From Streptomyces avicenniae (lineage in GTDB: Bacteria > Actinomycetota > Actinomycetes > Streptomycetales > Streptomycetaceae): DNA of 64,000 nucleotides. Where the stretch lies: contig NZ_JOEK01000001.1 in NCBI RefSeq assembly GCF_000719135.1, forward strand, positions 124,001 to 188,000, in the 5' to 3' direction. Position numbers and translations under genes: made by a program. Under the pieces are notes generated by a model. The model ran no database searches. It saw only the letters and a program-made list of their open reading frames with translations, and was not told the DNA's origin. Shown piece after piece: positions 52,954 to 61,531 of the stretch (its first letter is position 1; each line of letters opens with the position of its first letter).

Positions 52954-53839
52954 CCCCCTCACCCCCGCCGATCACCCGGGAGACGGCCGCGATGCCGTCG
53001 GCGCCGTGCCCCAGCGCGACGGCCTGCTCCAGCAGGTCCGTGATCAGCCGCGGCACCTGCGTCCCGATGCCGTGTGCCGAACTGGTTTCAACGAGATGTT
53101 CCATCGCCGCCGTGTGCACCGCCACGGTGCCGTCGTCGTCGGGGAACCGCCCGTCCGCGATCTGCCGGGCGTGGTCGGTCATCAGCGAGGCGACGAACGG
53201 CATGTGACCCGTCGCCACCGCCGCGAAGTCGGCCGGGGCGACCCCCGCGGCGCCCGCGAGGGCGGCGGCGTGGTGGAAACCGGCCAGCGCGCCCCAGGCC
53301 AGGCCGAACAGGGCCGTGTCGTACACCGGGGCGAGCGCCGGATCGGCGCCGAGGTACGTCGCGTTGCCCAGGCCCGCCAGCACCGCCCGGTGCCTGGCGA
53401 AGGCGTCGGCGGAGCCGCTGAGGACGAACAGCGCCTCGGCGCGCCCGACCAGCCGCGTGCCGCTCATCGCCGCGCCGTCGAGGTAGTCCGCGCCGTGCCC
53501 GGCCGCCCACCCGGCCGTCCGCACGGCGTCCTCCGGAGTGCCCGACGTCAGGTTCACCAGCGTCCTGCCGCGCAGACCGGCCGCCACAGGACCCAATACC
53601 TCCGCCACGGTCGCGTAGTCCGGCAGGCAGACCACGACGAGCGGGCTCGCCACGACCGCGTCCCCGGCGGACCGGGCCCGCACCGCTCCCTGGGTCACGA
53701 GCGCGTCGGCCTTCACGGCGCCACGGTTCCAGACGGTCGTGGCGTGCCCCGCCGCCAGGAACGCCTGCGCCAGCCTGGTGCCCATCTGCCCGAGCCCGAG
53801 GACCGACACCGCGGACCCGTCGTGCTTCTCGTGCGTCAT
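52946..53839 (-). CDS. NAD(P)-dependent oxidoreductase, imine-reductase/3-HIBADH-like, copy 2
   Basis: 297 residues, first gene of the pair. VSVLGLGQMGTRLAQAFLAAGH gives the NADP site, and later GLRGRTLVNLTSGTPEDA and a C-terminal dimer domain match copy 1. AAGGAG precedes ATG 53839. The promoter region upstream holds three 11-bp-phased heptamers, so the divergent SARP regulator probably activates this operon. The substrate could be a cyclic imine in a secondary-metabolite pathway, but that is inference. Confidence 0.87.
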   Translation of the reverse strand: MTHEKHDGSAVSVLGLGQMGTRLAQAFLAAGHATTVWNRGAVKADALVTQGAVRARSAGDAVVASPLVVVCLPDYATVAEVLGPVAAGLRGRTLVNLTSGTPEDAVRTAGWAAGHGADYLDGAAMSGTRLVGRAEALFVLSGSADAFARHRAVLAGLGNATYLGADPALAPVYDTALFGLAWGALAGFHHAAALAGAAGVAPADFAAVATGHMPFVASLMTDHARQIADGRFPDDDGTVAVHTAAMEHLVETSSAHGIGTQVPRLITDLLEQAVALGHGADGIAAVSRVIGGGEGDV

Positions 53840-53892
53840 GTCACTTCTCCTTCAAAGGACTTGCCGCCGGACACCCCGTCCGACGTGCCCCC

Positions 53893-53937
53893 ACTGTGGC
53901 GACCGGCGCTGTCGGGCCCCTGTCGGAACGCTGTCGG
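53893..53937 (-). promoter_or_regulatory. SARP-type heptamer array with a -10 box
   Basis: CTGTCGG is repeated at 53909-53915, 53920-53926 and 53931-53937, exactly 11 bp apart. On the minus strand the repeats read CCGACAG and are followed after 10 nt by CACAGT (53898-53893), a plausible -10. Phased heptamers close to a -10 without a good -35 are what SARP activators of the AfsR/ActII-ORF4 type bind. Confidence 0.7.
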
Positions 53938-53960
53938 CCGGTCCCATCGACCCCGCCCGT

Positions 53961-53966
53961 TACCGT
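53961..53966 (+). promoter_or_regulatory. -10 box of a leaderless SARP transcript
   Basis: TACCGT ends 6 nt before ATG 53973, and no ribosome binding site is present. The heptamer array lies 23 nt upstream, so autoregulation is possible. Confidence 0.5.
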
Positions 53967-53972
53967 GCAGCC

Positions 53973-56900
53973 ATGTACTTCTCCGTGCTCGGCCCGCTGA
54001 CCGTCACGACGGCCGCCGTGCACGCCGTCGCGATCCCGGAGGCCAAGGTGCGCGCGCTGCTCGCCGCCCTCCTGGCCCACGAGGGGCGCACGGCCCCGGC
54101 CGACCGCCTCATCGACGACCTGTGGGGCGAGCGGCTGCCAGGCAACCCGGCCGGTGCGCTCCAGACGAAGGTCTCGCGGCTACGCCGCGCCCTCGCGGAC
54201 GCCGAGCCCGGCGCCGGGGAGCTGCTGGGGACGCGTCCCCCCGGGTACGCGCTGCGCGTCGGCCCCGACGACGTGGACGCCGCCCGGTTCGCCGCCATGA
54301 CGGCCGCCGCCCACGCCACCGCCGACCCGCGCGCCAGGGCCGACCTGCTGACCGGCGCCCTGGCGCTGTGGAGGGGCGACGCGTACGCCGACCTGCGCGA
54401 CGCGGAGTTCCTGCGCATCCCCGCCGAACGCCTGGACGAGCAGCGGCTCACCGCCCTGGAGACACTGGCCGAGACCCGCCTCGACCTCGGCGAACACCGC
54501 ACCCTCACGGCGGAACTGGCCGAGCTGTCCGAGCGCCACCCGCTGCGCGAACGGCTGCGCGCCGCGCAGCTCCTGGCCCTCTACCGCGCCGGGCGCCAGT
54601 CCGAGGCCCTGGCCGTCTACGACGCACTGCGGCGGCGGCTCGCCGACGAGCTGGGCGTCGATCCCGGGCCACAACTCACCGCCCTGCACCGGGCGATCCT
54701 CATCCACGACGCGGCCCGCGACACGCCCCGGCCCCGGCCCGCGCCCGCCTTCCGCGGCCCGGCCGCCCCCCTCACCGCGCTCGTCGGCCGCGCCGACGCC
54801 GTCGCCGCCGTGCGCCGCCTGCTCAGCACCCACCGCCTCGTCACGCTGACCGGGCCGGGCGGCGTGGGCAAGTCCCGGCTGGCGGAGGAGGCAGCCGCGG
54901 GCGCGGCCGGTGACCGCCCCGACGGCGTCCTGACGGTCGGCCTCGCCGGGACGACCGCCGTGGCCGAGCACCTCGGCGCCGCTCTCGGCGTCCGCGAGGA
55001 GGAGCACGTGACCCTGGAGGACGCCCTGCGCCACCGGCGCCTGCTCCTCCTGCTCGACAACTGCGAGCACGTCATCGACCCGGCCGCCGAGACCGTGCGC
55101 CGCCTCCTGGCCGCCGCCCCCGGCCTGACGGTCCTGGCCACCAGCCAGGAGCCCCTGGGCCTCGGCGGCGAGGCGGTCTGGACCGTCCCGCCCCTGGGCC
55201 AGGACGACGCGGAACGCCTGTTCGCCCTGCGCGCCGCCGACTCCGCGCCCGGGTTCGCCGTCACCGGCGAGAACGCGGCGGCCGTCGCGACGATCTGCCG
55301 CCGCCTCGACCGCATACCGCTGGCCATCGAACTGGCCGCCACCCGGGTCCGCGCCCTGGGCGTGCACGCGCTCGCCGCCCGGCTCGACGACCGGTTCGCG
55401 CTGCTGACCGGCGGACGGCGCGACGTCCCCCCGCGCCAGCGGACCCTGCGGGCGGTGCTCGACTGGAGCTGGGACCTGCTCGCCGACGACGAGCGGACGC
55501 TCCTGCGCCGCCTCGCCGTCTTCGCCGACGGCTGCACCCTGGACGCGGCCGAGGCGGTGTGCGGCGGCGCGGGCGAGGACGTCGTCGGCGCGCTGGTCAG
55601 GCTGGTGGACCGCTCGCTGGTCGCCGTGGGAGACGGGCCACGCTACCGGCTGCCGGAGTCGGTGGCGGCGTACGCGAGGGAACGTCTCGCCGAGGCAGGG
55701 GAGTCCGACGCCGTCGGGCAGGCGCACCACGCCCATTACGCGGCGCTGGTCGAGGAGGCCGCGCCCGCGCTCCACGGCCCGGGGCAGCGGGGCTGGCTCG
55801 CGCGGCTCGACCGGGAGAGCGCGGATCTGCGGGCCGCCCTGGCCCACGCCGTGGGGCGCGGGGACGCGGCGGGGGCGCTGCGGACGGTGCTCGCGTCGGC
55901 CTGGTACTGGTTCCTGCGCGGCCGGGTGAGCGAGGCGAGGCGGTCGCTGGACGAGGCGCTGCGCGTCGCCGCCACCGCGGACGGCAGCGGTGACGGCGGC
56001 GATGACGGCGACGTGGCCGCGCTCGCCGCCCGTGCCGCCGTGTGGCACGCCGGGTTCGCGCTGCTGGCCGGGGCGGAAGGCGGCGTCAGGGCCCCGGCGC
56101 CCTCGGCGGCGGACGGCGACGCGCGCGCCACCTGGTTCCTCGGCCACGCCGCCCTGCGCGCGGGCGAGGACCTGGCACGCAGCGAGACGCTGGTGGGCCG
56201 CGCGCTCGCCGCCGCCCGTACGGCCGGGGACAGCTGGGGCGTCGCCGCCGCCCTCGGCAGCGCGGCCACGCAGGCGCTGCTGCGCGGCGATCTCGCCGCC
56301 GCCCGCCGCGGCGCGGAGGAGGGGCACGCGCTCTTCGGCGAACTGGGTGACGGCTGGGGCCTGTTGCAGACCGCCTACCCGCTGGCGGCCCTGGCGGCGA
56401 TCACGGGCGACCACGCGCGCGCCGAGCGGCTGCACCGGGAAGGGCTGCGTCACGCGGAGGAGTTGGGCTTCCCCACCGAGGCCGCCGACCGGATCACCGG
56501 CCTCGGCCGCGTCGCCCTCCTGACCGGCGACCTCCCCCGGGCCGCCGAGCTGCACCGCGCGGCGATGACGCTGGCCGCCGAGCACGGCTACGCGGCGGGC
56601 GAGGTCCACGCCGAGATCGGCCTCGGCCTCGTCGCGCGGCGCGCGGGCGACCTGGACGGCGCCGAGCGGCATCTGCGCAGGACCCTCGACTGGCACCGCG
56701 CGGTCGCGTTCGGGCCAGGACCCGCGCTCCTGCTGGCCGAACTCGGCTTCCTCGCCGAACAGCGCGGCGACGCGCCCTCGGCCCTCGCGCTGCACCGCCA
56801 GGGCCTCGCCGAGGCCCGCCGGGGCGGCGACCCCCGGGCCGTCGCCCTGGCGAAGGAAGGGCTGGCGGGCGCGTACGCCGTCGCCGGTCGGCCGGTGCGG

Positions 56901-57065
56901 GCCGCGCGACTGCTGGGTGAGGGCGCACGGATCCGGGCGTCCGTCGGCGTACCCCTCCCGCCGGGCGAACGGGGGGACGTGGACCGCGTCACGGCGGCGC
57001 TGCGCGCCGCGCTCGGCGCGGACGGTCTCGCCGCCGCGTCCGCGCCGCCCGCGCGTCGCCCGTGA
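53973..57065 (+). CDS. AfsR-type SARP regulator (BTAD, NB-ARC, TPR)
   Basis: 1030 residues. The first ~90 form an OmpR-like winged helix (YFSVLGPLTV at the start, ALQTKVSRLRRAL as recognition helix), 95-240 a BTAD domain, about 270-590 an NB-ARC ATPase (LTGPGGVGKSRLAEE, LLLLLDNCEHV), and the rest TPR repeats. This is AfsR architecture; such proteins activate secondary-metabolite operons. ATG 53973 follows the TACCGT box. The divergent imine-reductase pair is the likely direct target. An AT-less PKS gene begins 5 kb further right and might belong to the same cluster, but that link is unproven. Confidence 0.93.
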   Translation: MYFSVLGPLTVTTAAVHAVAIPEAKVRALLAALLAHEGRTAPADRLIDDLWGERLPGNPAGALQTKVSRLRRALADAEPGAGELLGTRPPGYALRVGPDDVDAARFAAMTAAAHATADPRARADLLTGALALWRGDAYADLRDAEFLRIPAERLDEQRLTALETLAETRLDLGEHRTLTAELAELSERHPLRERLRAAQLLALYRAGRQSEALAVYDALRRRLADELGVDPGPQLTALHRAILIHDAARDTPRPRPAPAFRGPAAPLTALVGRADAVAAVRRLLSTHRLVTLTGPGGVGKSRLAEEAAAGAAGDRPDGVLTVGLAGTTAVAEHLGAALGVREEEHVTLEDALRHRRLLLLLDNCEHVIDPAAETVRRLLAAAPGLTVLATSQEPLGLGGEAVWTVPPLGQDDAERLFALRAADSAPGFAVTGENAAAVATICRRLDRIPLAIELAATRVRALGVHALAARLDDRFALLTGGRRDVPPRQRTLRAVLDWSWDLLADDERTLLRRLAVFADGCTLDAAEAVCGGAGEDVVGALVRLVDRSLVAVGDGPRYRLPESVAAYARERLAEAGESDAVGQAHHAHYAALVEEAAPALHGPGQRGWLARLDRESADLRAALAHAVGRGDAAGALRTVLASAWYWFLRGRVSEARRSLDEALRVAATADGSGDGGDDGDVAALAARAAVWHAGFALLAGAEGGVRAPAPSAADGDARATWFLGHAALRAGEDLARSETLVGRALAAARTAGDSWGVAAALGSAATQALLRGDLAAARRGAEEGHALFGELGDGWGLLQTAYPLAALAAITGDHARAERLHREGLRHAEELGFPTEAADRITGLGRVALLTGDLPRAAELHRAAMTLAAEHGYAAGEVHAEIGLGLVARRAGDLDGAERHLRRTLDWHRAVAFGPGPALLLAELGFLAEQRGDAPSALALHRQGLAEARRGGDPRAVALAKEGLAGAYAVAGRPVRAARLLGEGARIRASVGVPLPPGERGDVDRVTAALRAALGADGLAAASAPPARRP

Positions 57066-57135
57066 CCAGGACCGTTCCCGTCCTGGACCGGGCATAGCGT
57101 GGACCGCGGACCGCACCGGAAGGAGACCGATCACC

Positions 57136-57738
57136 GTGGCCCCCACCGCCGACGTACCCGCCCCCGACCCCGACGACGACCCCGCCGAGTTCCCCTCCGC
57201 CGCGGAGTTCGACCGCTGGCTTGAGGAGCACCACGCCTCCTCGCCCGGCGTCTGGCTGAAGCTCAGGAAGAAGGCCCAGGGGATCTCGGCCCTGGACTAC
57301 GCGCAGGCCCTCGACGTCGCGCTGTGCCACGGCTGGATCGACGGGCGGAAACGTTCCCTCGACGCCACGCACTGGCTCCAGCGGTTCACGCCCCGCGCGG
57401 CGCGGAGCAGGTGGTCCCGCGTGAACCGGGACAAGGTCACCGCCCTGCTCGCCGAGGGCCGCGTCCGGCCCTGGGGGCTCGCCGAGGTCGAGCGGGCCAA
57501 GGCCGACGGCCGCTGGGACGCCGCCTACCAGGGCATGAAGGGCGTCACCGTGCCGGAGGACCTGGCCCGCGCCCTCGCCGCCGAGCCCGCGGCCGACGCG
57601 TTCTTCGCGACGCTCGACAAGAAGAACCGGTACTCCGTCCTGCACCGCGTCGAGGCGGCGAAGCGGCCGGAGACCCGCGCCCGGCGGATCGCCACCCTCG
57701 TCGCGATGCTGGCCGAGGGCGAGAAGCTCTACCCCTGA
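57136..57738 (+). CDS. YdeI/OmpD-associated family protein
   Basis: 200 residues. SAAEFDRWLEEHHASSPGVWLKL, then YAQALDVALCHGWIDGRKR and RFTPRAARSRWSRVNRDKV, are hallmarks of the family; YdeI homologues are linked to peptide resistance. GTG 57136 has GGAAGGAGA about 10 nt upstream. The antisense strand carries a long reading frame that belongs to the membrane gene on the right. Confidence 0.88.
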   Translation: MAPTADVPAPDPDDDPAEFPSAAEFDRWLEEHHASSPGVWLKLRKKAQGISALDYAQALDVALCHGWIDGRKRSLDATHWLQRFTPRAARSRWSRVNRDKVTALLAEGRVRPWGLAEVERAKADGRWDAAYQGMKGVTVPEDLARALAAEPAADAFFATLDKKNRYSVLHRVEAAKRPETRARRIATLVAMLAEGEKLYP

Positions 57739-59253
57739 GTCAGGGGCAGCGCCCGCGCCCGCCACCGGGAGCAGCCGCACCTGCGCCGCGGGAAGGCGGA
57801 GCGGCCCGCCGGTGTCCACGTTCCACAGCACGGCCTGCCCCTCGGCGACGCCGAACGCGACGTAGGGGCGCTCAGGCGCGAGCGTCCCGCCCGCCTCGTT
57901 CAGCTGCCCGGCGGGCACGGTCGGCACGACGCAGGTCCACTCGGGACGGACGCCGAAGTACGGGGGCGGCGGCGTCCCGGCCGCCGCAGCCTGCTCCAGG
58001 CGCCTGGCCGCGTCCGCGGGCGAGTTGATCGTCCAGTCCACCACGGCGAAGACGAGGGCGACGACCAGGGTCGTCCCGAACAGGGCAGCGTTGAGGTAGC
58101 TGCCCGGCCGGACGTAGTGGAAGTACCGCAGCAGCCCCCAACCGGCGGCGAAGAACAGCGCGGTACCCAGTGTCGGCCACAACAGCCTCATCGCCGAGGC
58201 AAGTTGCCAGGCACCACTGACCGATGTCTCCGCCTGGCCGAGCGACAGCGTGTCGGCGTAGGCGTCGTGCAGCAGCCGTCCGGTGAGCGGCAACGCGGCA
58301 ACCGCCACCGTCGCGAGCAGCGGTAGTGCGCCGACCACGAGCCCTTGCCACCGCCATCGGCGCACCAGCGCGACGAGTCCGGCGCCGTAGTACAGGAGCA
58401 CGACGAGCGCCAGCGCCTGCCCGCGCGGCAGGCCCTCGGACACCCCCGGGATCCCGAGCGCCCAGACCATGACCGAGCCGGTGGCGACGGCGGCGGGCAG
58501 CACCGAACGGGCCCGTGTCCGCGCCAGCGGCAGGGAGAGCGCCGTCCACCACGCCACGCCCGCGCACCCGGCGGCGGCCGTCCACAGGACGGGACGGGCC
58601 ACGGGATCCGCCTCCCGTGCCACGACGAGCAGCGCCATCACCGCGATCAGCGGCCCGGCGAACAGGACCGCGGCGCGGTTGAGGGCGTCCTCCCCGTGCA
58701 GCGGCGCACCTGCCCCGCCCCTGCCGTCGAGGGGCCGCACGTCCACGTCCGTCCGCGGGGCGCCCGGCATCAGGTCCCGCGCCATCGCCAGTGCCTCGGC
58801 ACGGCCGCCGCGGACGCGTCTGCCGACGTCAAAGAGGCCGAGCCGCACGGCGCACCGGTACAGGAGGCGTCTCAGCCGTCCCGACGCGCCCCAGGAAGGC
58901 GTCGTGTGCACCTGCCAGGTGGGCAGCAGCACGCGATCGGTGTCCTCCCGACCGCTCCAGTGGTCGTACAGCTCGAAGCCGCCGTGGCGTGCGGCGTCGG
59001 CGAGCAGCCAGGACGCCTCGACGTCGGCGCGCCACGGCGAGCCGGACACCGGGACCGTCACCTCGTGGAACCACGAGTCGGCCCTGGCCGGGCGACCGAG
59101 TGCCCGGCGGGTCACCCGCAGCCGTCTGGCGTCGAGTTCGCCGAACTCCCAGCCCAGCAGCGCGTACCGGTCACGGGCCCGCCGCCAGGCGACGGGCCCA
59201 CCCCGTACGTCCGCCAGCACGCCGACACGGCAGTCGGGCGCCCGCCCGGGCAC
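57729..59253 (-). CDS. Hypothetical membrane protein, 3' end uncertain
   Basis: About 500 residues: a soluble N-terminal third (WHEVTV-like SWFHEVTVPVSG), then several predicted helices (VLFAGPLIAVMALLVV, LALVVLLYYGAGLVALV, LLATVAVAALPL) and a periplasm-like tail. The starting frame has no stop until 56989, running antisense through the whole YdeI gene and into the SARP gene end. One base change in the GC-repeat tract near 57750-57765 would instead give LPLTQG and TAG at 57729-57731. That shorter end is used here. Function not recognised. It is the second gene of an operon with the PH-domain gene, 9 bp apart. Confidence 0.6.
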
Positions 59254-59262
59254 CGGCGGCCG

Positions 59263-59628
59263 TCAGCGCGCGACGTACTGGGTGAGGATCGCCTGCACCT
59301 CGTAGATGTCCACGCCCTTGGTGAACTTCTTGGTGACGGGCGTCGGGTTGCTGGAGATCCAGAGCTTCAGCTCCGCGTCCAGGTCGAACGTGCCCGCCGT
59401 CTCCACGGCGAAGTGGGAGATGCTGCGGTACGGGTACGAGTGGTACTCGACCTTCCGGCCCGTGACGCCCTGCTTGTCCACGAGGATGAGGCGCCGGTCG
59501 GTGAACAGCAGCGTGTCCCTGATCAGCACGTACGCGCCGTGCACCTGCTCGCCCTGGCCCAGCAGCCGGGCGTACTCCTCCTGTGCCGCGACCGGGTCCA
59601 CCGTGTGCGCGTTGCCGAAGAGTGCCAT
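59263..59628 (-). CDS. Bacterial PH-domain protein
   Basis: 121 residues with a PH-like beta-barrel pattern (AYVLIRDTLLFTDRRLILVDKQ, then YRSISHFAVETAGTFDLDAELKLW) of the bPH_1 family. Such small cytoplasmic proteins are widespread and uncharacterised. GGGGGCAGAA precedes ATG 59628. Confidence 0.88.
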   Translation of the reverse strand: MALFGNAHTVDPVAAQEEYARLLGQGEQVHGAYVLIRDTLLFTDRRLILVDKQGVTGRKVEYHSYPYRSISHFAVETAGTFDLDAELKLWISSNPTPVTKKFTKGVDIYEVQAILTQYVAR

Positions 59629-59733
59629 TTCTGCCCCCACTTCACGAAGCTGTCCCTTGCGGGCACTTTATACCGGGCCTGTGACAGCCGGGCCTGGCAT
59701 GATGCCGATCATCGGACAGGAGGGGAGGCCCAG

Positions 59734-60204
59734 ATGAAGCTCGCCGAAGCACTCGCGGAACGGTCCGCGGCCACACGCCAGGTGGAGCAGCTGCGCGCCC
59801 GCGTCGTCGGCAGCGCCCGCCACCAGGAGGGCGACACGCCGCCCGAGGACGCGTCGCGGCTCCTCGCGGAGGCCGACACCGTCCTTGTCGCGCTCGAATC
59901 GCTGATCCGCCGTATCAACCGCACCAACACCACGGTGCGCGTGGAGGGAATCGGGACGCTCACCGACGCGCTCGCCCGCCGTGACGTCCTGCGGCTGCGG
60001 CACTCGCTGCTCACCAGCGCCGCCGACGCCGCGGCGGGCCGCGACGGGAACGGCCCCAGGCGCCAGCTCCGTTCCGAACTCCTCATGCTGGCCGCGCTGC
60101 CCGTCGCCGGACTGCGCGCCGACGCCGACGCGCTGGCCAAGGAGATCCGTCACCTGGACCTGCGTATCCAGCAGGCCAACTGGGAGGCGGAGCTGCTGGA
60201 CTGA
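59734..60204 (+). CDS. DIP1984-family protein
   Basis: 156 residues, all helical: MKLAEALAERSAATRQVEQLR at the start, the IRRINRTNTTV segment in the middle and LDLRIQQANWEAELLD at the end are typical of this family (once called septicolysin-like). Function unknown. AGGAGGGGAGG precedes ATG 59734. Confidence 0.9.
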   Translation: MKLAEALAERSAATRQVEQLRARVVGSARHQEGDTPPEDASRLLAEADTVLVALESLIRRINRTNTTVRVEGIGTLTDALARRDVLRLRHSLLTSAADAAAGRDGNGPRRQLRSELLMLAALPVAGLRADADALAKEIRHLDLRIQQANWEAELLD

Positions 60205-60244
60205 CCCGGCGGGACGTGACGCGGAGCAGGTAGGCGTCCAGGAG

Positions 60245-60327
60245 GCGGTGCACGACCGCGACCGGCGGACTCCGGTCACTCTGGCGACGTGGAGGGCAAC
60301 GTCCGGGGTTCGACTCCCCGCATCACA
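60245..60327 (+). ncRNA. tRNA-like block of four hairpins, possible degenerate tRNA or attachment site
   Basis: Four hairpins follow each other: GCGGT/ACCGC (60245-60259), GACCGG/CCGGTC (60260-60277), GACGT/ACGTC (60286-60303) and a canonical T-arm CGGGG-TTCGACT-CCCCG (60304-60320). The order D-arm, anticodon arm, variable arm, T-arm fits a class II tRNA. However the loop of the second arm has six rather than seven nt, and CATCACA after the T-arm has no acceptor partner upstream at the right distance. It is likely a decayed tRNA or the tRNA end left by an integrated element. Confidence 0.35.
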
Positions 60328-60441
60328 GCGCAGCCCCTCACACGCCACGGGTAACGGTGCACAGAGCACAGCACATCACCACGTGCAGATCCCGGACGCC
60401 GAGGGCGGGCAAGGGGTTTCCGCGTCACCCGTCCCACCGTG

Positions 60442-60472
60442 AGGGCCCCGGCCGTTCGTCGGCCGGGGCCCT
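60442..60472. terminator. Strong terminator hairpin
   Basis: A perfect 13-bp stem, AGGGCCCCGGCCG (60442-60454) with its complement (60460-60472), around TTCGT. It lies 25 nt after the GAF-gene stop on the minus strand and downstream of the tRNA-like block on the plus strand. Confidence 0.85.
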
Positions 60473-60496
60473 TCGCGTGCCGCGCGCGGGCGGGGC

Positions 60497-61531
60497 TCAG
60501 CGCGGGTAGTGCGCGCCCGCGTCGGGCAGGCCGCCCGTGCCCAACTGCTCGAAACGCTGCTGGACGTTGTGGGCGAACGCCTGCTGCTCGGAGCTCTGGT
60601 AGCCCTGCGCCGAGGGCGTCATGGCCACGGTCAGCACGCCGCTGATCGCCGCGCCGGGCGCCGTCCGCACGGGGGTGCACAGGAAGTCGAAGTCCTGGGC
60701 GTAGGCGTTGCCGTACGTCGAGACCGATCCGCGCAGGGGGGATGCCTGCCCCGAGTGGAACGACTGGTCCATGGCCCGGAAGAGGCCGATGGCGTCCAGG
60801 GCGGGCAGCACGTGGCGGCCGGGGCTGAACTGGCTGACCCTGCCGAACGTGTCGCCCTGCGCGCGATTGGCATAGCGCAGCAGGTGCTCGGGCCCCTGGG
60901 TGAGCATGATGGGGAAGGGCGCCCCGTCGAAGACCGCGAAGAGCTCCTGCTGTTGGGCGAGCAGGCTGTCGCGGAGCTTGAACTCGGCGAGGAGGGTTTC
61001 CGCGAGTTCCTTCATGCCCTCCTTCACCTCCCGGTCCCAGACGCGGGGCTGGGTGTCGGCGACGCAGACGGTGCCGAGGATCATGCCGCGGTTGTCCACC
61101 AGGGGCGTGCCCAGGTAGGAGCGGACGCCCATGTCGCTGACGAGGGGATTCCCGCGGAAGCGCGGGTAGTCGAAGACGTCGTCCAGGGCGAGCTGGGAGC
61201 CCTGGGCCACCACGTGCGGGCAGAAGCCGTAGTCGAGCGAGGCCTCGCGGGCGACGTTGCTCAGGTCGAAGACGATTCCGGCGCCGGCGCCGCCGGAACC
61301 TCCCGGGCTCTCGTCCGCCGGGGCGGGCGGGACGTACATGCCGCGGAACATCTGCCGCTGGTCGTTGTGGAAGTTGACCATGGCGAGGGGAGACTGGGTG
61401 AACCGCGCAGCCAACTGCGCGATGCGGTCGAACGTGGCTTCCGCATCGGCGGAGTCGAGGCCGAGAACCTGCAGCCGGAGCTTCCGCTGCTGGCCGGCGA
61501 TCCGGGCTTGCTCGGAGGTCGAGTCAGTCAT
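60497..61531 (-). CDS. GAF- and PAS-domain protein
   Basis: 344 residues. An N-terminal GAF domain (about 20-195, with DYGFCPHVVAQGSQLALDD and MGVRSYLGTPLVDNRGMILGTVCVADT), a short coiled helix, then a PAS-like domain (ELFAVFDGAPFPIMLTQGPEHLLRYANRA). No output domain is fused, so it may be a stand-alone sensor or half of a signalling pair. The ribosome binding site at ATG 61531 is weak. Confidence 0.85.
   Translation of the reverse strand: MTDSTSEQARIAGQQRKLRLQVLGLDSADAEATFDRIAQLAARFTQSPLAMVNFHNDQRQMFRGMYVPPAPADESPGGSGGAGAGIVFDLSNVAREASLDYGFCPHVVAQGSQLALDDVFDYPRFRGNPLVSDMGVRSYLGTPLVDNRGMILGTVCVADTQPRVWDREVKEGMKELAETLLAEFKLRDSLLAQQQELFAVFDGAPFPIMLTQGPEHLLRYANRAQGDTFGRVSQFSPGRHVLPALDAIGLFRAMDQSFHSGQASPLRGSVSTYGNAYAQDFDFLCTPVRTAPGAAISGVLTVAMTPSAQGYQSSEQQAFAHNVQQRFEQLGTGGLPDAGAHYPR

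Noticed and set aside
56989..57728. The C-terminal extension of the membrane protein as real coding sequence
   Set aside because: It is antisense to a convincing YdeI gene, and its residues have no fold-like pattern. Kept only as an oddity in the findings.
60215..60328. A complete functional tRNA
   Set aside because: An acceptor stem can only be drawn with 114 nt between ends and with mismatches. The anticodon loop size is wrong.
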